This document shows, one piece after another, positions 1 to 6,819 of a DNA stretch of 13,754 bases. Position 1 is the first letter of the stretch, and each line of letters starts with the position of its first letter. The stretch comes from Chthonomonadaceae bacterium (GTDB taxonomy: Bacteria; Armatimonadota; Chthonomonadetes; Chthonomonadales; Chthonomonadaceae), in the NCBI GenBank assembly GCA_014377395.1, contig JACMPS010000282.1, positions 1-13,754 on the forward strand. The letters run 5' to 3'. The notes beneath the pieces are model-generated. The model made no database searches. It saw nothing but the letters and a program-made list of their open reading frames with translations, and was not told the origin of the DNA. The position numbers and the translations under genes were made by a program.

Positions 1-487
1 CTAAAGCGTCGTGGTGCAGGGCGCGAACCTCGTGCAGATACTCGCCCTCTCCGAAGTAGAGATCGCCGAAAAGCCCCTTTTTCACGAGTTCGCCAATCAG
101 CACGTTCGGTTCGAGAAAACAGTAATTCTCCGCGAAAAAGTAGGTTTTCCCGGAAGACTTTACGGCGTCAAGCAGTTGCCAACACTCGTCTATCGAAACC
201 GCCGCCGTCACCTCTGAAAGTACGTGCTTGCCCGCCCCCAAAGCGAGGACACTTTGTGGAACGTGCAGGGGCATGGGAGTCGCCACCACTACGGCGTCCA
301 CTTTGTCGAGCATCGCCGTGTACTCAGCGAAACGTTGCGGAATTCCGTGCTTGTCTGCCTCTGTCTGGAGCGTTTGCGGGTTTTGCTCACAGAACGCAAG
401 GACTTCCACCCCCGCCAGAGACCGTAGCCCTGACAAAAATGAAAGTCCTCTTTTCCCTACAATTCCAATTTTAAGTGCGTTGCTCAT
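1..487 (-). CDS. Gfo/Idh/MocA-family oxidoreductase, N-terminal part (cut by window edge)
   Basis: Translating the minus strand from the ATG at 487 gives 162 codons with no stop before the window edge, so only the N-terminal part is present. It begins with a Rossmann nucleotide-binding segment (GIVGKRG, residues 8-14). The family block DAVVVATPMPLHVPQ (64-78) follows, then GKHVLSEV (86-93) and the AENYCF motif (119-124). These mark an NAD(P)-dependent sugar or cyclitol dehydrogenase-type protein; the substrate cannot be told. The usual EKP motif, whose lysine is catalytic in many members, is replaced by SEVTAAVS, which resembles a known subgroup with SEVPAAVS at this place. A good ribosome site (AGGGAG, 8 bases before the ATG) supports this start. 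A candidate promoter lies at 580-607. The family call is firm; the reaction is not. Confidence 0.88.
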   Translation of the reverse strand, partial: MSNALKIGIVGKRGLSFLSGLRSLAGVEVLAFCEQNPQTLQTEADKHGIPQRFAEYTAMLDKVDAVVVATPMPLHVPQSVLALGAGKHVLSEVTAAVSIDECWQLLDAVKSSGKTYFFAENYCFLEPNVLIGELVKKGLFGDLYFGEGEYLHEVRALHHDAL

Positions 488-508
488 CGTTCTTGCTCCC
501 TATTACGA

Positions 509-547
509 ACCACCCGCTATGCTAGAAACCACAGAGGCACAGAGAGA
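509..547. repeat. Dispersed repeat, module 1, copy A
   Basis: This stretch begins ACCACCCGCT, continues GCTAGA and ends CACAGAGGCACAGAGA. It matches 12371-12409 in the same orientation with about five or six differences over 39 bases. The second half is a purine-rich tandem of CACAGAG-type units, a style of intergenic repeat seen in many bacterial genomes. In this copy it lies just upstream of the Gfo/Idh/MocA gene, between its candidate promoter and its ribosome site, so it would be transcribed as leader RNA. I see no coding capacity in it. Confidence 0.75.
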
Positions 548-579
548 TACAAGAGAAATTTTATTCATAAAGTAAGCGA

Positions 580-607
580 ATTAACATAGATTAAAGGAAA
601 GTGTCAA
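580..607 (-). promoter_or_regulatory. Candidate sigma70-type promoter for the Gfo/Idh/MocA gene
   Basis: On the minus strand there is a perfect -35 box TTGACA (607-602). A 16-base spacer separates it from GTTAAT (585-580), a four-of-six -10 box. It points toward the oxidoreductase gene that starts at 487 and would give a leader of roughly 85 bases containing repeat module 1. The weak -10 box makes this tentative. Confidence 0.4.
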
Positions 608-639
608 GTTGAACTTAGTCAATGTGAAGGATAACAATA

Positions 640-690
640 TTGGCTCCCCTCTCCCGGATTTTGGGGGAGGGGTTGGGAGTGGGGGCTTTT
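640..690. repeat. Dispersed repeat, module 2, copy A: GC hairpin followed by a G-quadruplex-type tract
   Basis: Bases 640-671 match 12443-12474 at 31 of 32 positions. The core folds as a hairpin: CCCTCTCCC pairs with GGGGGAGGG (nine pairs, one G-T wobble) around the loop GGATTTT. In this copy the right arm runs on into a G-rich tract at 663-685, with four runs of at least three G separated by loops of 1, 2 and 3 bases (A, TT, AGT). This is a canonical G-quadruplex pattern on the plus strand. The hairpin lies 3' of the Imm22-like gene on the minus strand, but no clean U run follows in that direction, so I do not call it a terminator. Confidence 0.75.
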
Positions 691-737
691 GCATTTTTCT
701 CCCTCCCGTATTCTCTCTACGCCGGGTGAGTTCTTGG

Positions 738-1160
738 CTAACGCTTAATCTCGTCTTCCTCGTCCTCTTCGGGGATCGTTTCGACAAAAGGGAAGACACC
801 GAGAAAGCGAACAGGCGACTCGTCTCGCGCAAGTGCCATTTCGGGCTTGTATCGGAAGTGGTAGAAAATGATCGCGGTGTTGCGCTCCTCAATGTGGAGC
901 GCGTCTGCCGCTTCCCCTGCCGCCTCACAAAACTGATCGCCATCAGTGTATTGCGCGACAAGACTGCGAATCTCCAGGCGGTCAAGTTCGACATCGGCTT
1001 CGGGCCCCTCATCCGGGTCTACCGGATCAATCTCAAAGCCAAAATCCTCCAAAAATTGATCGTTCAAGTAGTCGTCAAGTGCATCTCCATCCTTAAAGTC
1101 GCCCACAAAAACGGAGACGACGCCTGTCTCCATAAACTGCTCATAAGTCGTAATTGCCAT
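738..1160 (-). CDS. Imm22-like immunity protein (formerly DUF4284-type)
   Basis: This is a 140-residue acidic protein. Its N-terminal block VVSVFVGDFKDGDALDDYL (residues 14-32) and the later NTAIIFYHFRY (93-103) match the pattern of the Imm22 family: a VSVWVGNF-like strand, a helix, an acidic middle and a conserved FY-FRY-type strand. Imm22 proteins are predicted from their gene neighbourhoods to neutralise toxins of polymorphic toxin systems. No toxin, secretion gene or second immunity gene is visible here, so the gene is an orphan in this window. The length fits the family. A GAGAGAGA ribosome site stands about 8 bases before the ATG. The C terminus is a highly charged acidic tail (EEDEEDE). 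The family call is from remembered sequence pattern and was not searched. Confidence 0.65.
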   Translation of the reverse strand: MAITTYEQFMETGVVSVFVGDFKDGDALDDYLNDQFLEDFGFEIDPVDPDEGPEADVELDRLEIRSLVAQYTDGDQFCEAAGEAADALHIEERNTAIIFYHFRYKPEMALARDESPVRFLGVFPFVETIPEEDEEDEIKR

Positions 1161-1259
1161 CGTGATTTTCTCTCTCTCGCTTAAATCTTTTGCAGATGTT
1201 TATATTTCTCACTGCCTATTCGACATACGAGACCGAAAACCCTGTCGGCGGCGTGAATC

Positions 1260-2936
1260 TTATCGGCGTATTCGAGGAGTTATGTTCGGGCTTGTGCTAA
1301 AGTTCAGATTTGGGTTAGCGTTAAGACCGAGGGCGTGCTTGAGAGAGGCGCGTGCCTGTTCAACGGCGATTTGTGCGCTGACCTGATTGGTTTGTGCGGT
1401 GAGCAGGAGGGTTTGTGCGTTGATGATGTCAAGGAAAATCCCTAATCCTGCCCGGTATCGCCCCTCAGCAATTCTCACGCCCTCAGAGGCATTAGAAACG
1501 CCGATGTCCGCCGTAACGACTCGCTGTTCCGCATTTTTAAGGTTGAGATAAGATTGTGACACATCGGAAATGACGGTCAGTTTCGCCGCATTGAGGTTTG
1601 CCTGAGACGTGGCAAGATTTGCCCGTACCTCTCGCACACGCCCCGAAGTGAGTCCGCCATCGAACGGAGAGAACGCAATCGAAACGCCTACCCCGAAGTT
1701 GTCATTTGCAAATGGAGAGTCATCACCGCGCCCTGTCGCTCCGAGAACACCGGAAATCGTCGGAGAATTCCCGCTCCTTGCCGCCCCCACTCCACTTCGG
1801 TTTGCACTGATATTCTCCTCCGCTTGCAAAATCTCAGGGCGATTTCTGAGTGCCGTCGTGACCAGAGCATTGACATCCGTAGCGGAAATGTCTGTCTCTC
1901 CCCCCGATGCCGTCGCAATGGGAGTACGCGGATCAACCCCTAAGAGTGTCGCAAGCGTCACCCGTGAAATCTCGGCGATATTCTGAGAAAGCGTCAGAGT
2001 CAGCACCGCCTCTGAATAGGCCGTTTCCGCCGTTGCAAGATCGGAGGGCAAACCCAGTCCGGAATTAAGACGGGCAAGCGCAAGGTCACGCTGATTGCGT
2101 CGGTTTTGCAGGTTTGCTTCGTTGACGGCGACAATGCGCTGATTTTGCACCAGTCCGTAGTACGATTGCTTCACTTGAAGGGCAAGATCGTTGCGAACCC
2201 GCGACAGATTTTGTCCGGCGGCGCGTTCCAGCGCGGCACTCTGGCGCACGAGGTCACGGGTACGGTTGAAATCGTAGATCAGTTGGCGCACCGTCACTCC
2301 CGCTTGATACCCTGCCCCCAACCCCCCGACAGACCCAAGATTTCCATTGCCAATACCGTTGTTGGTGCCATTATTGCCTGTATCGTTTCCACTATTCGTG
2401 CCACCAGTTGTGCCACCCGTGTTGCCGTTATTGCCGCCTGTGTTCCCTTTATTTCCACCGTTTGTGTTGCCACTATTAGTCCCGTTATTCGTGACGGAAC
2501 CGCTTGCGGGAGCCAGCAGAGACGTGACATTGTTGTAACTCACATTAAGGCTGACCGTTGGTAGAAGTCCTGCGCGGCTTTGCTGAGATCGCCCTTTTGC
2601 CGCATTGACCCCCTCCTGCGCCACTTGAATCGAGGGTTGCAGACGAAACGCGATTTGCACGGCTTCGTCGGCGGTAAGCGGTCGAACCGGAGCCGTCTCC
2701 CCGGTGACAGGAGGGGGAGGTAGTTCGATTTTCGGCGGTACGGGCGTGTCCATCGTTTTTGGAGGGATCGGCGGCGTTTGTGTTTGTGCGCCCGAAATTG
2801 CAGGCAATATCAGCACTAACGCGAACAACAGCCCGTCCCTCCTATTTCGATTGTAGCCGGGTGTTCTCTGAGTTCGATACGGGAATTCTCGACAACTCAG
2901 AGCCATAACAAAGGGCGTTTTCAAGATACGTCTCAT
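1260..2936 (-). CDS. TolC-family outer-membrane efflux protein with N/G/T-rich loop insert
   Basis: This is the outer-membrane exit duct of the tripartite pump, 558 residues from the ATG at 2936. The export signal is residues 31-50: NRRD, then the hydrophobic LLFALVLILPA, then SGA-QT. A proline-rich linker (52-84) follows. The two TolC-type halves start at LTADEAVQIAF (87-97) and near TDVNALVTTAL (353-363). Each half has a strand pair (TVSLNVSY and AGVTVRQLIYDF; TISGVLG and FGVGVSIAFSPFDGG), and there are long alanine/glutamine-rich helices. Residues 147-205 are an Asn/Gly/Thr low-complexity insert in what aligns with an extracellular loop. The start is uncertain: the n-region is unusually long and the ribosome site weak. 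A perfect AGGAGG lies inside the frame at 2843-2838, 9 bases before a TTG at 2828, but that start would lack the positive n-region. The gene follows marR by 47 bases and is last in the operon. Confidence 0.9.
   Translation of the reverse strand: MRRILKTPFVMALSCREFPYRTQRTPGYNRNRRDGLLFALVLILPAISGAQTQTPPIPPKTMDTPVPPKIELPPPPVTGETAPVRPLTADEAVQIAFRLQPSIQVAQEGVNAAKGRSQQSRAGLLPTVSLNVSYNNVTSLLAPASGSVTNNGTNSGNTNGGNKGNTGGNNGNTGGTTGGTNSGNDTGNNGTNNGIGNGNLGSVGGLGAGYQAGVTVRQLIYDFNRTRDLVRQSAALERAAGQNLSRVRNDLALQVKQSYYGLVQNQRIVAVNEANLQNRRNQRDLALARLNSGLGLPSDLATAETAYSEAVLTLTLSQNIAEISRVTLATLLGVDPRTPIATASGGETDISATDVNALVTTALRNRPEILQAEENISANRSGVGAARSGNSPTISGVLGATGRGDDSPFANDNFGVGVSIAFSPFDGGLTSGRVREVRANLATSQANLNAAKLTVISDVSQSYLNLKNAEQRVVTADIGVSNASEGVRIAEGRYRAGLGIFLDIINAQTLLLTAQTNQVSAQIAVEQARASLKHALGLNANPNLNFSTSPNITPRIRR
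2322..2498 (-). repeat. Low-complexity Asn/Gly/Thr codon tract inside the TolC gene
   Basis: About 59 codons of the TolC gene are almost entirely Asn, Gly, Thr and Ser, in imperfect units such as GNTGG, NNGTNSG and GNDTGNNG. The DNA uses varied codons, so this is not a simple tandem copy; it looks like an old or selected repeat. In the TolC fold it sits between the first two barrel strands and would form a flexible loop outside the cell. The matching loop of the second half is only about a dozen residues. Confidence 0.75.
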
Positions 2937-2983
2937 CCATTTTTCTCTTTTTGTTTCGTTCTTATTTCGTTCGCTAAATTAAA

Positions 2984-3469
2984 TTATTTCTCAAGTCGTG
3001 CCGTCAGTTTGCCCTCAACAGGAGAACAGGAATTTGCGAGTGATGCGGCGGAAAGCAGTTCGTTCAGTGCCTCCAAGACCATCTCACGCCTTGATTCCGG
3101 TAAATGTTCAAGGGCTTTTCGGGCGTATTCCACGCGGGTTTGCCTTCGGGATTCCATGATTTTCTGCCCCTGAGAGGTCAGTTGCAGTTGTTTCATGCGG
3201 CGGTCATCGGAGGAGGGTAGTCGTTCCACTATTTGAGTTCGCTCCAACCGATCCGCAATCTGAGTGGCGGCACTCACGGATATTCCGAGTTCCTCCGCAA
3301 TGCTCGTCAACGAACGTGATCTTTCCATCAGTAGATAACAGAGGCGCAACTGAGCCAGCGGCATTTCGGCGGTCGGGTGTTCCGGGTCAATCGTGAACAA
3401 TTGGCGCATCAGGCGGGGCAACAAACTTTCCAGAGCCTCCGCCTGTGAAGGGAGAGAGTTAGTTATCAT
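2984..3469 (-). CDS. MarR-family transcriptional regulator of the efflux operon
   Basis: This 161-residue winged-helix regulator is predicted to bind a palindrome as a dimer and to release it when bound by a small ligand. Residues 53-75 form the helix-turn-helix (SLTSIAEELGISVSAATQIADRL in part). The wing (84-101) carries the family hallmark DDRR at 88-91 followed by LTSQG. Flanking helices at 10-50 and 103-145 would form the dimer interface. The start codon overlaps the stop of the RND gene as ATGA, indicating translational coupling. Being third in the operon, it should rise with the pump, giving negative feedback if it is a repressor. The likely target is the two-tier palindrome at 8426-8455, ahead of the first gene. 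The ligand is unknown. Confidence 0.9.
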   Translation of the reverse strand: MITNSLPSQAEALESLLPRLMRQLFTIDPEHPTAEMPLAQLRLCYLLMERSRSLTSIAEELGISVSAATQIADRLERTQIVERLPSSDDRRMKQLQLTSQGQKIMESRRQTRVEYARKALEHLPESRREMVLEALNELLSAASLANSCSPVEGKLTARLEK

Positions 3470-6400
3470 GACGCCGTGACCTTTTCTTCCTTCCCGGCTT
3501 TTTCCGCTTCAATCGCGGCAGGTGTTGCCTCTACCAGTGTCGGGCGGGACAGATCACGTTTGTCCTTTTGCACCCATCGCCCGAAGTCATCCAGCAAAGT
3601 GTAGACACAGGGGACAACAAAAAGCGTCAACAGAGTTGAAGTTGTCAGTCCTCCAATCACGGCAGTGGCAAGGGGAGCCTGAGTTTCGGTTCCACGCCCG
3701 TAGGCGAGTGCCAGCGGGATCATACCGAGAATTGCCGCACTTGTCGTCATCAGAATAGGGCGCAGACGGGTCGGACTTGCGGTCAAGACGGCTTCAGTGC
3801 GCCCCATGCCGCGTTCGCGCAGTTGATTGGTATACTCGATCAGCAAGATTCCGTTTTTAACGACGATACCAACAAGAAGCAGTAAGCCGATAAATGCCGT
3901 CAATCCGAAAGCACGTCCTGTCAAAAACAGCCCCAGCACAACACCGATAATCGAAAGCGGAACCGTCGCCAAGATGGTCAGCGGATAAAGAAACGACTCG
4001 AATTGCGACGCCAGCAACATATAAATCAGGGCGATTGCCAGCAACACCGAAAGCCCTAAACCGCCGTATTCCTGAGCGCGTTGCTTTTGCTGAACCCCGA
4101 AATCCCAGTAGTAGCCCGCCGGAAGTTTCTGTTGCGCCATGAGTTTTTGCAGGTCGGCGAGAACTTCGCTTTGCGATCTGCCCTGTGCGATTGAGGTAAT
4201 CGCAATGTAGCGTTGACTGTTCTGCCGCGTGATTTCATTGGGCCCCGTCGTAATTACGGGTTGAGCCACCTGCCGCAAAAGCACATAACCGTTGCCCGGT
4301 GCCGTTGTAGCCGAAGAGGAGGAGACCACACCTGCCGCGTTTCCCGTTCCTCCCCCTGCGGCTCCGCTTCCATTTCCTGACCCCGCTCCCGTCGTGCCGA
4401 TTGAACTCTGTGCGGAAGTAGGAGTAAGCGGCAAATCAAGCAGTTGCTCCACACTTTTGCGCTGTCCCTCCGGGAGTTGCACATAGATCGGATATTGAAA
4501 GCCGTTTTCCCGATAGTAAGAAGAAAGGGTTCCGTTGGTTGCCGTGTTCAGCGCACTCGCCACATCCGTGAAATTGATGCCGAGTTGCAGGGCTTTCTGC
4601 CGATCTACCTTGAACTGTAATTCCGGGGTGGCGTCCTGAACGTTTGTGTCGGCATTTTCCATGCCGGGAACCGTGCGAACCTGCGTTAAAACCTCACGAG
4701 AAATCTTTGCCAGTTGAGGCAAATCCGTGCCGTAAATATCAATCTCGATATTTTGGTTTCCACCCGAAATAATCTGCGTCACGAGATCATAAGGGGTTAC
4801 AATCGCTCTTGCTCCGCTCAGTTTCTGTCCAAGTTGCTTCTGAACGTCCTTGATGATCTCCTGTGTTTGCTTTTTACGGTCTTCTTTCAGGCGCACCGTG
4901 AGCGAACCCTGATAGGGCGTTAGTGTGGTCGTCGTTCCTCGCAAACTCAGGGTGGTTCCCGAAGCGGCGAATACGGTTTCCACGTCCGGGTTTTTGCGTA
5001 CTACGTCCTCAGCGATTTTTACGGTTTCATCGGTTTTGGTCAATGCGGTTCCAATCGGTAAGCGCAGGGTGACGTTGAAGTTTCCGCTATCCGTTTGCGG
5101 CAAGACCTCCGAACCGATAAACGGGATCAGAAACCCACTTGCGATTGTCAAGCCGAACGCTCCGATAATCACTCGCCAGCGATGCTTCAACGCCCATTCA
5201 AGGGATTTGCGATAACCGCTGTCGAGATTATCGAAACGATCCCCAAACCAGTCGAAAATAATCATGATCAAACTGCGTTTGTAGGTGTCGCCCCCCGCAC
5301 TGTGTCGCTTTTCGTGATGTTCGCGCTCGGCATCAATCTGATCTTGCTTGATCAGACGGGACGCCAGCATCGGAACAACCGTGAGCGCGTCCAGTAGCGA
5401 AATCCCAATCGAGAAAATGACGACAAGGGCGAACTGTGTAAACAGTTGTCCTGACTGCCCTTTGATCAGGAAAAGCGGAAGAAACACCACCATAATCGTG
5501 ATTGTCGAGGCGAAGACGGCAGAAGTAATCTCATTCGTGCCGGAGATCGCGGCTTCGGAAGGTGATTTTTTGTCGCGTTCGATGTGCCGAAAAATGTTTT
5601 CCAGCACGACAACCGCATCATCTACGATCAAACCCGTCGCCAGGGAAAGTCCGCTCAGGGAGATATTGTTAAGGGTGAACCCACAGAAGTAAAGCAGGGT
5701 AAACGTTGAGAAAATGGAAATCGGGATCGAAAGTGCCACGACAAGCGTACTACGGAAGTTCCGCAGAAACATCATCAAAATGACGATTGCCAGACCGCCG
5801 CCGACAATCGCACTGAACTTCACGTCGTCAATCGAGTGCGTGATAAATTCCGACTGATCGTAAGCAAGCCCGAACTTGAGATTAGGATAGAGTTTCGAGA
5901 CCTGCTTAAGTTTTTCGCGAACGTTGTTGGCGGTGTCCACCGTGTTCGCTTCGCTCTGCTTGACGATAATCATTCCAACGGCGGCTTCACCGTTCAGTCG
6001 CGTCGAAAGGCGAATTTCCTGTTGGGCATCGCGCACCGTCGCTACCTGACCAAGCGACACATTTTGTCCATTAAAAGTGCCGACAGGAACCGAAGCGATC
6101 TCCTGCGGATTATTAAAGTCACCGATACTGCGAATTGTATACTCGGTGTCGCTTTGCTTTGCAATGCCCGCCGGGAGGTTTAGATTTTCCTCCACGATGC
6201 GTTTGCTGACGGTAGAAAGCGACAGATGATAAGAGCGCAATTTGTCCGGGTCAACGTCCACGATAATCGCACGATCCGCCCCGCCCGTTGCCACCGCAGA
6301 CGCAACTCCGTTTGCGGATTGCAAAATTGGAGCCACCTGATTGTTGAGAATCGCTTTGAGTTTCGCGGGGTCTTTCTCCCCCGACACGCCATAAATGAGA

Positions 6401-6819
6401 ATCGGCAACTGCGAAGGATCCAGCTTAAACACGACGGGCGTTTGTAATGTTGGGTCGGTAGGAAAACGCTGACGCGCTCGCTCCACGAGTTGCAGAACGT
6501 CAACGGCAGCCTGTCCAATGTCGGTTCCATAATTGAACTGCACCCGGATATTAGAGTTTCCCTGCGTGGAACTCGAGCTCACATTATAAATGTTCGATGC
6601 CGAGGAAACCGCCTGCTCCAGAGGACGAGTGATCTGCGTTTCCATTTCTTCGGGGGCAACGTTGGGCCATTGTGTCAGGACAAGCACCGTCGGAACCGAA
6701 ATCTTGGGAAGCAGGTCAATCGGCAATTTTGTCAAGCACACGACGCCAAGCAGGACAAGTGCCGCAATTCGCATCGTGACGGTGACAGGTCGCGTTACCG
6801 AAAATTTTCCGATATTCAT
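3466..6819 (-). CDS. RND efflux permease (AcrB/HAE1-like inner-membrane pump)
   Basis: This proton-driven inner-membrane transporter moves drugs or other amphiphiles from periplasm and membrane into the TolC duct. It has 1117 residues, somewhat longer than AcrB (about 1050). TM1 is near residues 14-30. The first periplasmic half runs to about 335, followed by TM2-6 (335-490), TM7 near 548-566, the second periplasmic half to about 915, and TM8-12 (917-1078). The proton-relay aspartates are visible as D400 and D401 in GLIVDDAVVVLENIF, and the TM10 lysine as K988 in GIVVKNGILLIEY. RLRPILMTTSAAILGMIPLA (1018-1037) is the conserved TM11 block. Residues 802-843 are a Gly/Ser/Ala-rich insert in the second periplasmic half. 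The start overlaps the adaptor stop (ATGA) with GGGAGGTG just ahead. Its end overlaps marR. Substrate range cannot be read from sequence. Confidence 0.96.
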   Translation of the reverse strand: MNIGKFSVTRPVTVTMRIAALVLLGVVCLTKLPIDLLPKISVPTVLVLTQWPNVAPEEMETQITRPLEQAVSSASNIYNVSSSSTQGNSNIRVQFNYGTDIGQAAVDVLQLVERARQRFPTDPTLQTPVVFKLDPSQLPILIYGVSGEKDPAKLKAILNNQVAPILQSANGVASAVATGGADRAIIVDVDPDKLRSYHLSLSTVSKRIVEENLNLPAGIAKQSDTEYTIRSIGDFNNPQEIASVPVGTFNGQNVSLGQVATVRDAQQEIRLSTRLNGEAAVGMIIVKQSEANTVDTANNVREKLKQVSKLYPNLKFGLAYDQSEFITHSIDDVKFSAIVGGGLAIVILMMFLRNFRSTLVVALSIPISIFSTFTLLYFCGFTLNNISLSGLSLATGLIVDDAVVVLENIFRHIERDKKSPSEAAISGTNEITSAVFASTITIMVVFLPLFLIKGQSGQLFTQFALVVIFSIGISLLDALTVVPMLASRLIKQDQIDAEREHHEKRHSAGGDTYKRSLIMIIFDWFGDRFDNLDSGYRKSLEWALKHRWRVIIGAFGLTIASGFLIPFIGSEVLPQTDSGNFNVTLRLPIGTALTKTDETVKIAEDVVRKNPDVETVFAASGTTLSLRGTTTTLTPYQGSLTVRLKEDRKKQTQEIIKDVQKQLGQKLSGARAIVTPYDLVTQIISGGNQNIEIDIYGTDLPQLAKISREVLTQVRTVPGMENADTNVQDATPELQFKVDRQKALQLGINFTDVASALNTATNGTLSSYYRENGFQYPIYVQLPEGQRKSVEQLLDLPLTPTSAQSSIGTTGAGSGNGSGAAGGGTGNAAGVVSSSSATTAPGNGYVLLRQVAQPVITTGPNEITRQNSQRYIAITSIAQGRSQSEVLADLQKLMAQQKLPAGYYWDFGVQQKQRAQEYGGLGLSVLLAIALIYMLLASQFESFLYPLTILATVPLSIIGVVLGLFLTGRAFGLTAFIGLLLLVGIVVKNGILLIEYTNQLRERGMGRTEAVLTASPTRLRPILMTTSAAILGMIPLALAYGRGTETQAPLATAVIGGLTTSTLLTLFVVPCVYTLLDDFGRWVQKDKRDLSRPTLVEATPAAIEAEKAGKEEKVTAS
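4291..4416 (-). other. Gly/Ser/Ala low-complexity insert inside the RND permease
   Basis: Codons 802-843 of the permease encode a glycine-, serine- and alanine-rich stretch (for example GAGSGNGSGAAGGGTGNAAG) between LPLTPTSAQ and YVLLRQVAQP. In ordinary family members these flanks are nearly adjacent, so about 40 residues appear inserted into the second periplasmic half, near the funnel/docking region. The reading frame stays open across the tract. It has the look of a flexible linker rather than a folded domain. Confidence 0.7.

Noticed and set aside
402..408. GRGDDSP string in the TolC protein (residues 402-408; given here as residue numbers), resembling an integrin-binding RGD motif
   Set aside because: A short loop match with an extra aspartate; nothing else suggests host-cell binding.
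529..547. CACAGAG units as part of a CRISPR or tandem array
   Set aside because: Only a short two-unit purine-rich motif with no regular spacers.
640..671. Hairpin as a rho-independent terminator for the Imm22-like gene
   Set aside because: The stem is strong, but no U run follows it in the minus-strand direction; the near-identical copy elsewhere marks it as a repeat.
581..1012. Minus-strand 143-codon frame overlapping the Imm22-like gene
   Set aside because: Basic, low-complexity translation that runs through the repeat hairpin; the other frame has clear family motifs and a ribosome site.
2347..2538. Plus-strand proline/valine/leucine-rich 63-codon frame
   Set aside because: It is the complement of the N/G/T codon tract in the TolC gene; its periodic look comes from that tract.
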